Assembly: GCA_051294375.1 (NCBI GenBank) | Contig: CM119264.1 | Span: 26,311,011-26,375,010 of the forward strand | Direction of reading: 5' to 3' | Origin: Paraspadella gotoi | Lineage: Eukaryota; Chaetognatha | Length of the DNA stretch: 64,000 nucleotides | Part shown: positions 27,483-39,726 of the stretch, piece by piece | How the letters are laid out: each line of letters opens with the position of its first letter | Position numbering within the stretch: position 1 is the stretch's first letter | Program-made: the position numbers and the translations under genes | The notes under the pieces: generated by a model | Database searches by the model: none | Told to the model about the DNA's origin: nothing | The model's input: only the letters and a program-made list of their open reading frames with translations

Positions 27483-28259
27483 GGCAAATGATTGCGTGAA
27501 CTTGGACCACCGATTACTGATTGAAAATCATTTATGGTCATTTTTAATTTAATTGGAACCAGAGCGCAATTGCGTCATTGCTTCCGGTGGCCAGAATTCT
27601 CGCCTGGATGATTGATTAAGTTTAATAAACACATGATAAAAAAAAATGTTCTGGATACATCTCGAAAAAAACCTTCGTTCTCTCATTCTATTAATACATT
27701 CTGTGAAATATGTATCATCGAGAGGAATCTAACTCATACTTAAATGGTATTATACAACTTTATTGATGATAAATCCAGGTGTTCTGGGAGTGATTTAACT
27801 GGACTACGAGACAGAGTAGATTGAAAGCTGGCGTGTTATTGTCTTGCGAAAGGAATAAGGGACTCAACCTACCATAGTCTGCCCAAAGTCAGGGGCAAGA
27901 TAGCTTATTTTTGAATGAATAGAAAATCTTTTTATTAGTTGTATCAATTTCATTAACATGCTCGATTATCTACACTCCTGTGCAAAAAAAAAAAAAAAAA
28001 TTTATAAATTATAGAGGACCAAGCAAGCTATTAATCCAGAGAAATAGGCTTCCCTATCAATGAAGTGGTATTAACTTTTAATCAATTATTTCAATTGTAT
28101 AACCGTACCAATTTCATATTCTTATTTTAAATTATAGCAGTGTTTTATTATTTTTTTTTATTTTCGTGTTATTCCTTGCATGATTTTTTTTTATCTGTTT
28201 CTGTCTTTCACTCTCTCTTTTTTTCTCTCATTCAGACTCATTCCACATTTTCCTCCACG

Positions 28260-30716
28260 ATGATTTTGCAACGAATTTTGCTTATGGTTATCGTCGTCGT
28301 CAACGTCGTCGACGTCGTCACCGACTTTCGAACGGCGATTCGATTTAGTCAAAAATCTTATCACATCGAGCGAATCCTTGGCGGCGCCATGGCGCTCGTC
28401 TTGGCGACGCATTCTTTGGTTTCCGCCACTTTGATCTACGAATACATGACGCGGAACGCGCCGCTTTATTCGAGACTCAACGGGAACCAATGTATAAGAT
28501 GGAGCACAGGATTGGCTACCGTCCTGGGCCTTGGCAACTCGGTCCTCATGGTCGATCATTATCTCGACGCCCTTCTGCCCAGCAACGCGCGATTGACGGT
28601 CGCTATGGCAACGAAGAATCGCTACATCGAGTCCATCAACTTCATTCACTTTCTATTAGAGTCATTTCCGCAAGTGTTGCTGCAGGCTGCGGCTATCGCC
28701 CTGTCGTTGACCAGTGGAACTTCGGAACAATGCTTGATGGAAGCGAATGGAAATATCTCACTGTTCAAAATCGACGATGAAGAAAAAATGTTTAAATTGA
28801 ACCAAACTTGCTATTGCGAATATGAGTTGGGAAAGATGAGAGTAAGTTGCTATCGACCTGTTAACAATTTTACTTATAATATCTGTAATATTAGTGTTAT
28901 TTTAATTAATTAAGAGGCGAATATATATCACAATCAATATACTATATATACAAAATATAAAAATTAACAAGTAAATTTATATAAATTAATTTAATTTTAT
29001 TAAACACAGATTAAAACAAAATTCCGTGAGTTGAAATATTGCGCGTGGAGACTATCTGACTACGAGACGATGTTATCTATGTTTCTTTCGAGCCTCAGTT
29101 TGGCAACATTTGCCGTCAAGTCTCGCAGCGATCTCGTCTCGATAGAGGGCGTATGTGGAGTCCTTCAGGGAACGGTCGGTGTTACTATTAACATTTATCT
29201 TATTTTTGTTTGGGCGTTGAAATCTCCGATTTGGCTCGTGACGTTGACACCTACTACTTTGTTCCGAATTCTCTCATTGAATGAAATCAAAGATCACGTG
29301 AAAACAATTTTCCGTCCGACGCGTCGATCTCATTCAATCTCGTTTGTCGAATCGATCGTCATGACGACTTGGACGATGTTTTTAGTCTCATTTTTTTTTA
29401 ATGATGACAGACGAAGCACATTGCAGCTACATTTGATCGACCTCGAAAAGACATCAGTATCCATTCCCCGATTTATTTACTTCCAAAGTAATAAAGTTGG
29501 CGGGAAACAAGTTTACTGTTTTGAAACCGGAGGAATCGTGGACGAAGAGAGGTGGGAGAAAATGATTTTTCCCGATGGAATTAAGTCCTGCAAGTTCCTC
29601 GAATCGATCCATCCCAAAATGAGGAAAAGGAATAAAAGGCGTGTACACCTGCTTGGGAATTACCAGCTTTTTCGCCCCAAGCTCTTAACAATTCTATCTT
29701 TTCTTCTCATCGATTTAGTCGGCGCCCTGTTTTACATCACTCTTCATTTCGGGTTGAGAAAAAAATGGGGAAAAATGTGTAAGACCCTCGTAGCCTCATC
29801 GTTGCCGTTGGCTTTGATTTGTCTCAATATCTACGCCTCCGTCTTTCACGAGCGGACATCAATGGACTTGGGTTTGAATCGATGCAATATGGACCAATGC
29901 TTATCTCGCATGGACAACGCAACTTTGTTCGCCTCTAAAGAGATGCTTTACAGAAGTTTTGTCACGCTGACTCATCTTCGTTTTTCTGCTCCTGCAATGA
30001 TTTTTGTTTTTTCATTTTCCGAATCTTTTCATTTTAATCGCTGGGAAAATCTCGTATACAGAGAAAAACGATGGGTTTATATCATTGGACTCATTTCAGG
30101 CGGAGTCTCTATGGGATTTTTCACGATGCGATTGGTTGGCGATGCCAGCGGCGATCTTCAAAGAACCGCATCGATTTGCTGTGAAGCGGAGTATTTTCAC
30201 CGACGTCAAACTTATTACTACAAAAATCGATTGTTGTCATTCGTCGAATTGAGTGAATCTTATCAATTTTCCTCTTTGATTTCTTGGGTTCCTCTCACGA
30301 CCTGGATCGTTTTTGTTCTCAGAAAAAGGTTTGTCCCGAAAATCTCGCGACGTTTTACGGAATTTCTCTTCACAACATTTTTTTTCGTATTTTTATTGTA
30401 TTTTTTTATCATGCGAGCCCGAAAAAGGTTAATTCAGTTTGATTATAATGATTTTGCCCAAAGGTATGAAGATACTAATTATAACAAGAAACAAATAAAC
30501 GATATTTTATCTATTAAAGTTCCAGCAGAATCGCCGATATTTGCACACTATAGTTGGATTAGTTATATATTGTTTAATGGGCAAAGTGACAACAAAATGG
30601 GCTCAGCTATTTATGATGTCATTTCTTATATCGACAAAGAACGCTTTACAAATTATAATATTTTTCATTTCTTTTTCTTTTCCTTTTCCTTAGTAACTGT
30701 TTTTCTTTGGAATTAA
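28260..30716 (+). CDS. XK-related (CED-8-like) multi-pass membrane protein
   Basis: Two exons, 28,260-28,841 and 29,010-30,716, joined in phase 0 across a 168-bp intron (donor AGA|GTAAGT, acceptor ACACAG|ATT). They encode about 762 residues. The start is the ATG at 28,260 with A at -3; the frame stays open upstream, so an earlier start or exon is possible. Family features are DVVTD at residues 18-22 after a hydrophobic first segment, ESFPQVLLQ at 134-142 (XK proteins carry an E-x-x-PQ-x-x-LQ signature), and SSLSLATFAVKSRSDL at 221-236, which resembles the conserved S-S-L-S-hydrophobic segment before a basic residue. Roughly ten hydrophobic segments follow in total. Known relatives include the Kell-associated XK protein and CED-8/XKR8 lipid scramblases, which expose phosphatidylserine in apoptosis. 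Scramblase activity here is inference. The protein is longer than CED-8 (about 458) or XKR8 (about 395). The extra length is in the second half, where family resemblance is weak. The long second exon could hide an unrecognised intron. A possible poly(A) signal is AATAAA at 30,982. Confidence 0.7.
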
Positions 30717-31117
30717 TGCCATCTCTTACATCGTGACCGTTTGAAACCCGCCGATATAAAAAATTCATCATACGAAAACGTGTAAAGATTTTAACATTTT
30801 GTATTTTTGACAAATGTCAAAACACATGTATTTTTATTTATAAATTTCTTGATAATTTATTTTGTTTTGAGTTCGCAGTGAACGAAACAAGTTTGAGCAA
30901 ACAATGTCGGTTCTGCCGGACGGGACGGGATGGACGGACGGACTAAAAAGATAAGAAGCAAATTCGAGCTTTTCAATCAGAAATAAATGGAAATTCGTTA
31001 CCTGGAATTCATAACTCCTTTAAGCAATCCCACTAACTTGTGCTAGTATGGGTATCACAAGAAAGTTCGTTAAAATTGATTCAGGAATATTGATTATAAT
31101 TTAGCAAAGTAATATAC

Positions 31118-31245
31118 CATTTAAGTAAGTAGACAGGGATTCTTCTTGAGGTGTGGCGTGGTGGTTAAGGCTTGTCTCTTCTTTTTGGAGTGGTAGTAAA
31201 TCGAATCCACTCCTGTCACCACATTTAAGTAAGTAGACAGGGATT
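31118..31245 (+). mobile_element. tRNA-like retroposed insertion with 24-bp target duplications
   Basis: An ~80 bp element (31,142-31,221) is flanked by identical 24-bp direct repeats at 31,118-31,141 and 31,222-31,245 (both begin CATTTAAGTA). Inside, TGGCGTGGTGGTTAAGG (from 31,155) resembles a tRNA A-box region and ATCGAATCC (31,200-31,208) a B box. The ends TGTGGCG (31,152-31,158) and CACCACA (31,217-31,223) pair with one mismatch like an acceptor stem. Spacing and a poor anticodon arm argue for a tRNA-derived retroposon or pseudogene, not a working tRNA. The mirror copy is at about 51,570-51,705. Confidence 0.7.
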
Positions 31246-32858
31246 TAAACATGAAACCAGTATATGAACAAGCGCAAGACGGTGTCAGAATTTGAGACAG
31301 AGTGAATCAGTACAAAAATGGCCAGTATTTACCGAGGGCAATCGGATCATCGGCACGGGCGAGTTTTCCTGATGGCATGAGGCCCATCTTGTGATTGGTG
31401 GCTACACTTGGTGGTTCGTCCAATAAGAGGGCAGAATCCGGCTTTCGGCGGATTTTCCCCGAGTCGCGGATCCGATTCTATTTTTGGTTCCGATTCCAAC
31501 TGTGATTATACCTTGCCATTGATTATTCTTAAAACTAAACTTCATCAATGCTGATGAAGACTCGAAAACTAGAGTCGAAACTTGTCAATTATATAAAAAT
31601 AAATGTTGTTAAAGCGCGAAAAAAATTTCGTTTTTTCTCTAATATATTTCAAACAACAAACGAAAGGATTATCACAAATTCTAAACTTTATAACTTTGTC
31701 TTGTCCCTAAAAAGATATTTTTTATGCTACAGAATCAAAAAAATATATTATAGTATTCAGTTTTTTGTGGGCTCTCGGGAAATATTAATATTATTGCTAT
31801 TTTTCTTTTTATAAATCATCCTTAAAATGAGACCAAAATTTTTTTAATCTAAAATATTAATTATTTAGAGGGAAGATCATTTTCCAAGCCATCTTTTACC
31901 TCTCTTTTACCTATTTAAGTAAAAGTAAACTGAGGGACATGATATTCATACATGTGGGATTCGTTCCCGATTCATAAAAAATGTCTTGTCTTTAAATATA
32001 TCAATTAAAAATTTTAAAAACTCTTCCAAGTTTTTATTTGGTAAATTTTTTCTAGCGGCGTGTTTCAAATGGTCAGCTTGTACTAAAACGCCGTTATTAA
32101 AATTAAATAAGGGGAACTTTTAACCCACTATCTTAAAGTTTAAAAATTTTTGCAGCAAATTTTATATTTATGTTTCTTTGCACCAAATAGCTGTCGTAAA
32201 TTAAGAGTTTTAGCACTATAATAAAGTAATTTTTAGCCGGATCTGCTTATTGCGAATTACTAGATCGGGCGATTTGCTTAAAATTTTGTTTGGGTGATTG
32301 AGCCGGAAATCAAGTTTAGTTTTAATCGACCTTGAGGAAATAAGCTTAAATGTCAAAAATAAAATATTCATCTGATAAGCTGCTTAACCTAAATGATGGT
32401 ACGCAGATCCGGCACTGTTTATTAATAACTGTTTTGTAAATAGTGGATATTACCTAGTTTTTTAATGAAGTATATTTTATACTTATTAAACTAAAATACT
32501 TTCTAAAGTTTTCAGTCAGACCGGAGTTCTCATGGTAAAAGAAAATTTAAAAACCATAAAAAAAATTATATATTTTATTTGAAAAACAAATTTAACAAAG
32601 AAAATTGATTTTTAAAAATGTGGGAATCACATCGCTAATTATATTTTTTTTATCATAAATGTAGACTAAAACTTATTTTTATGGTTTGGCATAGAAGGCA
32701 AAGAAAACTAAACAATAGAAAATAGGGAAAACTATAAAAAAAAAAAAAAAAAAAACAGAAAAAAAAGGTGAAGAGCAAACGACTCGGTCTGCAAATTCCC
32801 TTCTTCTTCAACGAAATTGTTTTCTTTCAAAATCGACAACCGTCAATACGTCTATCTC

Positions 32859-32913
<55 letters not shown>

Positions 32914-33446
32914 CTTTTTCATTCTCTCTCCTTCCCACTATCCCCCTCCCTCTCTCTCTCTCTCTTATCCAGTTTGGAGATTTTCTTCTTTAATTTCCTC
33001 TCGCCTCTTAAGAGAGCTGTGGTCGAGAGATCGGCACAGAGACAGGGCGAAAATTTAATTTTTTTCTCATAAATTTTATATTTTTGTATTATCATATTAT
33101 TATATTATTATATTACATTATAATATTAAGTTAGTTGCTAATGTAAAAAATAAAGGAATTTCATAGTAATTTTTTTTGTAATATTGAGCTTTTAGCCTTA
33201 AAATATGATTTTATTATTTATTTTTAGGGTTTTGGTTTTCGTTTTTCTCCATAATTAATAATGAGGACCGCCATACTTTTAACCATATCCCGGGCAATAT
33301 AATTACCTCCTTCTAAATTCTTAACCTGACATTAGCTCAATTTAATACAATTGTACCAAATCGTGTAAATTTCCTGGCCTTTTGGGCCCTTTTATGTCAA
33401 ATAATTAATGAATGGAATAGAAATCAAAGGACATATGACATATATA
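31246..33446. other. AT-rich intergenic DNA in the left arm
   Basis: No gene is supported. A GC-richer patch at about 31,330-31,500 has a counterpart at 51,296-51,490. (TTTC)n lies at 32,860-32,912. The remainder is AT-rich and unremarkable. Confidence 0.55.
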
Positions 33447-33574
33447 TGTGGATAAGGCGCTTAATGGGCAGAAGATGACTATCCGTAACTTCTATAACCC
33501 CCTCTAGCAGATATGGAACGGGTCCTGGGCTTGGAACCAGGCTTGAGGGTTTGCCTAAGCAATGCCCGACTACA
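33447..33574 (-). mobile_element. SINE-like element, short form
   Basis: About 128 bp closely matching both ends of the longer element at 36,970-37,254: TGTGGATAA at 33,447, the AAGATGACTATCCGTAACTT block, the CCTGGGCTTGGAACCAGG hairpin-forming block, and GCAATGCCCGACTACA at the other end. It lacks the central ~160 bp that carries the tRNA-like part in the long form. Read on the minus strand to match the tRNA-like polarity of the long copy. Confidence 0.75.
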
Positions 33575-34992
33575 TGCCCCCACTAAATATACTATATTGT
33601 TTACACTTTTTAACCATTAAATAATTTTTATTAACTTACTAATTAATGTTATTTAATGTTCTACAGTCTGTTATTTTTTTTGATATTGTATTTTGCATAT
33701 TTTTTTGTGGCAAGTACATTTTACTTAGCTTTCATCGTTCGTTCCCTATTGTGTACAAAGTACAACCTGGTTCAAAAGACTTTATTAATAGCAGTTTTTA
33801 ATCATTTTAATAACTGTATTTAAAATGAATTTACCTATTATCCCCCTCACGATATCCTCCTTTCACCATCACAAAAAGCCACCACCTCCACCTAAACCCT
33901 TCACAACTCTCCCTCACCACTCACCCCCACCCCCCCCCGTTTTTCTCGCTCGAATGAACCTTTCCCGCCTCCGTTGAAAAGGGGTTCGAGTCCCACTTCT
34001 GCCACAAAAAGCGGCGAATCCAATCTCTCTTTCTCAGTCTCTCTCCCCTTAAATCAGGAGTTTTTAACAACCCCCCGAACGTGACCGAGTCTCCGAGAGA
34101 CCCTTAAGAACTCATAAATCAAAAGGATTCTTCGTCTCTGCCGCGACTGAAGTTTTGCGGGGGGGGGAAGGAGAGGGGGGGTAATGGATGACGACGCCGA
34201 AGAAGACGACAACCATATATTCGACGAAGAGGATGACGACGAAGAAGTTGACGACGATTAAGGGTTAAGTTGATGTGGAAATTAATGATGATTTCGTTAT
34301 TTTCTGGTGTTCAATTTTTTTTATTTTAAAATAACTATTAAAAAATATAGCATTAAAATATAATCAAAAAAAGAAGAAGAAATTTTCGCCAATTACTAAA
34401 ACAACGGTACAAAGGCGAGCATTTCTTTAAACAATAATTATTCACGCTTTAAGATCCTGTGCAAATTCGATATTTTTCGGAACCATTTTAATCATTATTT
34501 TTATTTTCTTCTAATTTAAATAAATAAAGAAAAAACCAACACAAAGGTCTTAAAATGTAACAAGAAATTTACTGTTATTTACTGAAGAGAAAATAAAAAG
34601 TTAGTGAAATAACTTAAATATTTTTACTCTTAAAATCATCTAAAACAAATCAAATTTCACGGTAATGTGGTAGATACTGACACAAAGAGGCTCCGGCAAA
34701 AAGTGGCAAAGAAATGAGAAGAAAATGAGCGATGAAAATAGGAATATATGAACCGCAAAGAAAGAGATTCGGTATCATTGATCATCTCTCTTATTGTCTC
34801 TTCTATTTCTCTCTCTTTATTCTAGAATAAGAGAAAGCAGAAGAGAGAGAGAGAGAGAGAGAGAAGATAAAGAGAGTGAGAAATTTTTCCGAGCCGTCAG
34901 GTGAAAAACGAGCCTCGATTAAGAAATTTAAAAAAAAATAGCAAAATAGGAAAAGAACAAAAGATAGGAAGTGCAAAGGAGAGCGAAAGGGC

Positions 34993-35044
<52 letters not shown>

Positions 35045-36969
35045 AGAGAGAGAGAGCGAGGAGAGAGAGAGAGAAGAAAGAGAGAGAGAGGGAGAGAGGA
35101 AAGAATCGTTTTCCGATGGCAAAAGAAAAGAAAATATGAGGTTCACTGTTTCACCTCAGCTTTTGACCGGAAATCGCGAAGAAAAACAATGATAGTCATT
35201 TTCTCGTGCGAAGCGACATCCTACGGCGAGGATGTCGAATGGATAATAACAGTTAAGCTATGATTTCTAGACAATTATGATGCATCTTAATAGTCATAAT
35301 CTTAAGATTCTTTTAAGTTATTGATAAATGATTACTGTTCACTAAATTTGAGGTCTTTTCACCTTCTAATCGATTGTACTGAAATCCGTTCTTATCTAAG
35401 TTTGGAAAAGAATTCATTGAACAATAAACAGATTTCGCTTTTTCATTTGCTTCAATTTAATGATTAATCAATGAAAAATGCCAGATGATGCCTCTCACCT
35501 TTTCATTTGTCATGACAAGAGCGCAATAGTCATATTGGTTTTTTTTTGGTCACAGTTGTAAAACAGGTTAAATAAGAGCGCTATATTTTTTATTTATAAA
35601 GTTTGCAGCCTTTTTTGTATTAAATATCAAAAAGTTGAAAAATAAAAATTATTTAGATTTAAAACATGTTTGAGGGAAGAAAATTTGTATTCTTATTTAC
35701 AAACAACTGTAAACAAACATTCCTAAACGCAACGAAAGAAAGCAGTCACACAAATTTGAAAAAAAATTGTATTATTAAATATATATAAATAAAATATAAT
35801 AAAATATAAGTTTTTCAGATTAAAAAAAAAATTTCATGGTACCAGCTGTGACTATAGAACACAATTCACGATACTTGTAAATTTGCTTATCTTGCTAAGT
35901 GTGATTAATTCACCGAGAGGCTTATAAATTCAGCGTCGAAATGAAACCGAAACTGGATTCGATCTTTGTCTGTTTATCCTCGCTTCGTTTTCGCGGAAGG
36001 TAAGTTTAAAATGGTGGGTTGCAGTTGGTAAAGCGTTGCTAAATTGCTTTTCGAGAACGAATTTCGGAATTTCCGAGATGTTTAAAAATTAAGAAGGAAT
36101 TGGGCTTCGACAAACACCAACGAATCAATCTTATTGTTGATAATTTTACGTATTAAATATATTAGACAAAGCGAAATCTCATTTTTTTATTTCATCGCGA
36201 GCTGAAGGAGAGTTCCCGAAAGAGGTTTTAATTTCATAATGGAGGTTTTCAGGCAGAAATTTTTGAATAAAGGAAAACGTCACTTTTGTCAACGATGTCA
36301 ACGATGACTTACTCAAAATGCTTACTTAAATATGAATTTAAAAGTAAAAACCAAAACTATTTATGTATGCAAATTTCATATCAATCGACTTTTATATGCC
36401 TTAGCAATGATAGCTGGAAGATATATTTGAAAATAGTCTCTTAAATCTTTTATTCTTAGGCTCTTTTATGATACTTATATGTTATATTATAATAATGTAA
36501 ACATATTTTTAAAAAACATTGAAAATTTTAGATAATTCACTTTTAACTTTCTTAATTGAATCAAGGCTGGGCAGCTTGTTTTTTTAGGTAACAGCTTTCG
36601 TAAGTGTGTCATTCTCTTCATATATTTAAGGGCTTTCAGAGCTTATTAATATTGATAATATCTTAATAAATACTTTATCAAAAAAGTGTTAAAAGTTAAA
36701 AAAAAATTAAATTAGTTAGTTGGAAAATGCAACCCCATTTTAAAAGCCAACTTTCTCCACTCATTGTCAAAGCCTATCTTAACTGATCAATATAAAATTT
36801 GAACACATAACTGAATTTAGTATTTCCTATTTAACTAACTTTTGAAATCAATGAAACAACCACTGGTTTGCAAATGGCAGCGTTTTTTCACCGGCGACTT
36901 TTGCAGTAACGCAGTTGGCGTTAAAATTTTTCATCGAAGTGAAAAATTCCCTCAACGCGTGTGTTACTC
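33575..36969. other. AT-rich intergenic DNA with GA tracts
   Basis: No gene is supported. It holds a C-rich patch (33,920-33,942), a B-box-like word GGTTCGAGTCCC (33,983-33,994) without a matching A box, a short acidic open frame (34,184-34,261), GA tracts (34,845-34,865 and 34,994-35,100), and otherwise AT-rich sequence. Confidence 0.55.
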
Positions 36970-37254
36970 TGTGGATAATGCGCTAAGTGGGCTGAAGATG
37001 ACTATCCGTAACTTCTATAACCCCCTATAGTAGCTATGGAACGGGTCCTGGGCTTGGAACCAGGCTTGAGGGGTGGCCACGCCCCCAAGGCGGCTTAAGG
37101 CCGTCCTCAGGCTTCCCGCAGGGCATGTACCAGGTTGGGATTGAACCCGGTACCTAGTGGTCATGAGCTGATGGCTTTACTCAATGAGCCACCGGGTCAG
37201 GTCTGAAGGTGTTATGCTTATAGGCGGGGTGAACCTAGGCAATGCCCGACTACA
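36970..37254 (-). mobile_element. tRNA-derived SINE, long form
   Basis: A 285-bp element on the minus strand. The tRNA-like part is about 37,199-37,128 (minus): GGTGGCTCATTGAGTAAAG resembles an A-box region and GGGTTCAATCCC a B box, at tRNA spacing. The tRNA-like part is followed by a GC-rich middle (GGCTTAAGGCC words) and the conserved tail shared with the short form at 33,447-33,574. The same ends occur in both forms, so the short form looks like an internal deletion derivative, or the long form like a composite. Confidence 0.75.
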
Positions 37255-37478
37255 ACTCCACATAGTCATTGGGATCGCCGGAGTTTTATCGCTGTCTCGT
37301 TACCGACCTTTTTTAATAACATATATAATTTATTAAATAAAATAGTAATAAATAATATTTTTTTCTTTTTCATTGGTGTTCATGTCTGATTACTGGATGA
37401 TAAAAAGTGTTCGTTATCCTCATCCCTCCACTCCCCCCCCACCTCCACCCTAGAAAGACCTCAGACTCTAAAACCAAA

Positions 37479-38516
37479 ATGGCCGCCTTAAGAATCGTCG
37501 CTCTGCTCGTCGTTGCCATCGCCGCCGTCGCTTTGGCGGATCCGGGTCCTCGCTGCGTCGACCAACAGGTGACAACCGATGCATATAATATTCGTTATGT
37601 TAGTGATATATTAATATATTTCTATATAAATGTATGTTTACAGTATTTTTAATCGTCTCCTCGGCAGGAAAACTGTGCCCATTTCGTTGAGGAGAAGCCT
37701 TCCTGGTGCAACGCGATGCTGGCAGAAATCTGTCCCATGTCGTGCGGTCATTGCGACGGAGAGTGCAATGACTACGGGGACTGGTGCATGGACAGGTACA
37801 AAGTGATTCGGAAACGGAGTATGTACATTAGAGCGAAGTGAAAGTCAAAAATGAAAATTCCAATTGTCAATTATGAACAACCAGTGAACATTAATTTATA
37901 AAAAAAATAATAATTTTAATTTTTTTAATTTTCGCATTATTTATACATAGTACTAACTTGAAGAAATCCTAAAATTTTAAAATGGACTTTTATTATTTTT
38001 GATGGCAGATTCGAATTCCTGGGAAAAAAAATATTTCATTAAGTAGATTAAAAATTAAAAAAAAACTATATTTAATATACAAAAATTTAATTTTCAGCTT
38101 TAAATATAGGTTTTTCTAATTTTTGACCAACTTAATGTAAGAATTTTTTAAAAAAGAGTTATATTTCTTTTTAACAACATTTTATGACGAATCGAAATCC
38201 GAAAAAAAAAGTTGATAAAAAACCATTTTGAAATTTTAACATTTATAGGGTTAGTACTATATATAAATATAGCCTACTGCGTAAATTGCAAAAATTATAA
38301 TGCATTTTTTTATATATTAAAGTTAAATTTATACTTTTTACTACGCTTTAATGTACATTGTAGGGTTTTAGAACGATTTGTAATATTAAATACAAATAAA
38401 AAAGTACAAGAAGTCATTCATTCCTTTTTCTCCACAGGAAAGCCGATGGATGGTGCGAATCTGCCGCCGGCTACATGAACAGATATTGCAAGAAAGCTTG
38501 CGAGCTTTGCGTTTAA
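37479..38516 (+). CDS. Small secreted protein with two ShKT domains
   Basis: Three exons, 37,479-37,568, 37,668-37,795 and 38,438-38,516, with introns of 99 bp (phase 0) and 642 bp (phase 2). Donors are CAG|GTGACA and CAG|GTACAA; both acceptors end in CAG. The product is 98 residues. Residues 1-20 are a typical signal peptide ending ALA. Two tandem six-cysteine domains follow: Cys 26, 33, 44, 52, 56, 59 and Cys 63, 70, 79, 90, 94, 97, with the C-x(3)-C-x(2)-C ending typical of ShKT. One intron cuts each domain. The domain is named after a sea-anemone potassium-channel toxin but is widespread in ordinary secreted proteins, especially in nematodes, so toxicity cannot be inferred. The start is the ATG preceded by CAAA. 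AATAAA at 38,568-38,573 is the likely poly(A) signal. An indel-damaged mirror copy lies at 44,002-45,079. Confidence 0.85.
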
Positions 38517-38567
38517 ACTCCCTCTTGTTGAAACTTATATTTTCGGAATATTAGCGAGTTTTTATGA

Positions 38568-38573
38568 AATAAA
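38568..38573 (+). terminator. Poly(A) signal of the ShKT gene
   Basis: Canonical AATAAA 52 bp after the stop codon, followed by T-rich sequence. Confidence 0.7.
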
Positions 38574-38634
38574 ATCACTTAAAATTTATGTTACTCGTTC
38601 AAATTTTAAAAGCAGAAATATGCCTATATATCTC

Positions 38635-39320
38635 TCTCTCTCGCAAACAGCAGTGTATTCACTGAAATTCAGTCAATTCACTGATTCCCTTTTTTTTTAC
38701 TGAATCAGCTCCGGTTTTTCCGAGAATTCCCCGAGAGGGACCGAAGGTCGAGCAGCAGAGACTGTGAGAGTGGGCGGACAATGGCGTTGAGCAAATAACA
38801 GGGAAGACGAGGAAGAGAGTGAGTGAGTGAGAGAGAGAGAGAGAGAGAGGAACCGGATAGGCGTGGTCGTGAGAGTGAGGTCGTCAGGGTCACCGAGTCT
38901 TTTACCCCAAATAGACCAGTTTTTTTCTCTTCAGTTTCGGTTAGCGAAAGTGGAAAGCAAAACTCAAGGTGAAAAAAAGTCAGTAAAAAAAGTTTAGGGT
39001 ATTTAAGAATAATTGGGATTACCTAATACACTACTAGAAATTAACAGTTATGGCCATTCGTCCGGCATTCTCGATTATTTCCAATCCGCCTGCCGCCAAA
39101 ATGCTGACCTAGAATTGAAATTGTTTGGTAATTTCAACGAATTATACATGAAACCTTATGACGTATGCCGCAGGGCAAATCCTGCTTGAAACTCGGCATC
39201 AAATGCTTGATAAAATAAAAAAATCCTTTTGTTGCCGTTGGTGAAGAAATTCAGGTTTTAAAGAAGCTTCGATGCCGGAAGCTAGGAAAAGGCCGCAATA
39301 CTCCCTCTCATCCTCTCTCT

Positions 39321-39378
<58 letters not shown>

Positions 39379-39680
39379 CTTAGTTTAAATCTTTCCTCAA
39401 GAAAAAAAGTATGAGTGAAAAATCCCCGTCCCCTCCGAGAAAACCTTCGTATGTTTTTAAAGTGAATTTTTGAAAAAAGTTTTCTTCTCTTCTTTCTTTT
39501 TGCTTCTTTTTCCTGCATTATGAGGCGGAGAGGGAGTCACAAAAATCGTGAGGGGATTCACGCTTCTGCCATGAAAGGGATTTGCGAGTGAGAGTGAATA
39601 TGAACTCATTCAAAATTCCGCTTGGCGTCTGAATCGATTGAATTACAATTGAATACGAATTGACGGCTCGCTTCAGAGCG

Positions 39681-39726
<46 letters not shown>

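Larger units (their letters stand above)
24661..28139. other. Intergenic DNA upstream of the XK-related gene
   Basis: No gene is supported. It holds a (CCGT)n run (25,001-25,056), a GA tract (25,889-25,970), A- and G-rich purine stretches (26,110-26,210; 26,700-26,880), and the repeats listed separately at 26,915, 27,130 and 27,448. Open frames are low-complexity Ser/Leu or Lys/Glu translations. Confidence 0.6.

Noticed and set aside
28191-28649. 152-residue minus-strand open frame
   Set aside because: It is the antisense shadow of exon 1 of the XK-related gene.
30440-30460. Caspase-like DYND site near the C-terminus of the XK-related protein
   Set aside because: A four-residue match is weak, and the following Phe is unfavourable for caspase cleavage. 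No other support.
33983-34010. GGTTCGAGTCCC followed by TGCCACA, resembling a tRNA T-arm and acceptor end
   Set aside because: No matching A box or 5' acceptor strand at tRNA distance upstream. At most an isolated tRNA-like remnant.
37128-37199. Functional tRNA gene on the minus strand
   Set aside because: A and B boxes are present, but the sequence is embedded in a repeated element with a conserved tail and the arms pair poorly. A SINE is the better explanation.
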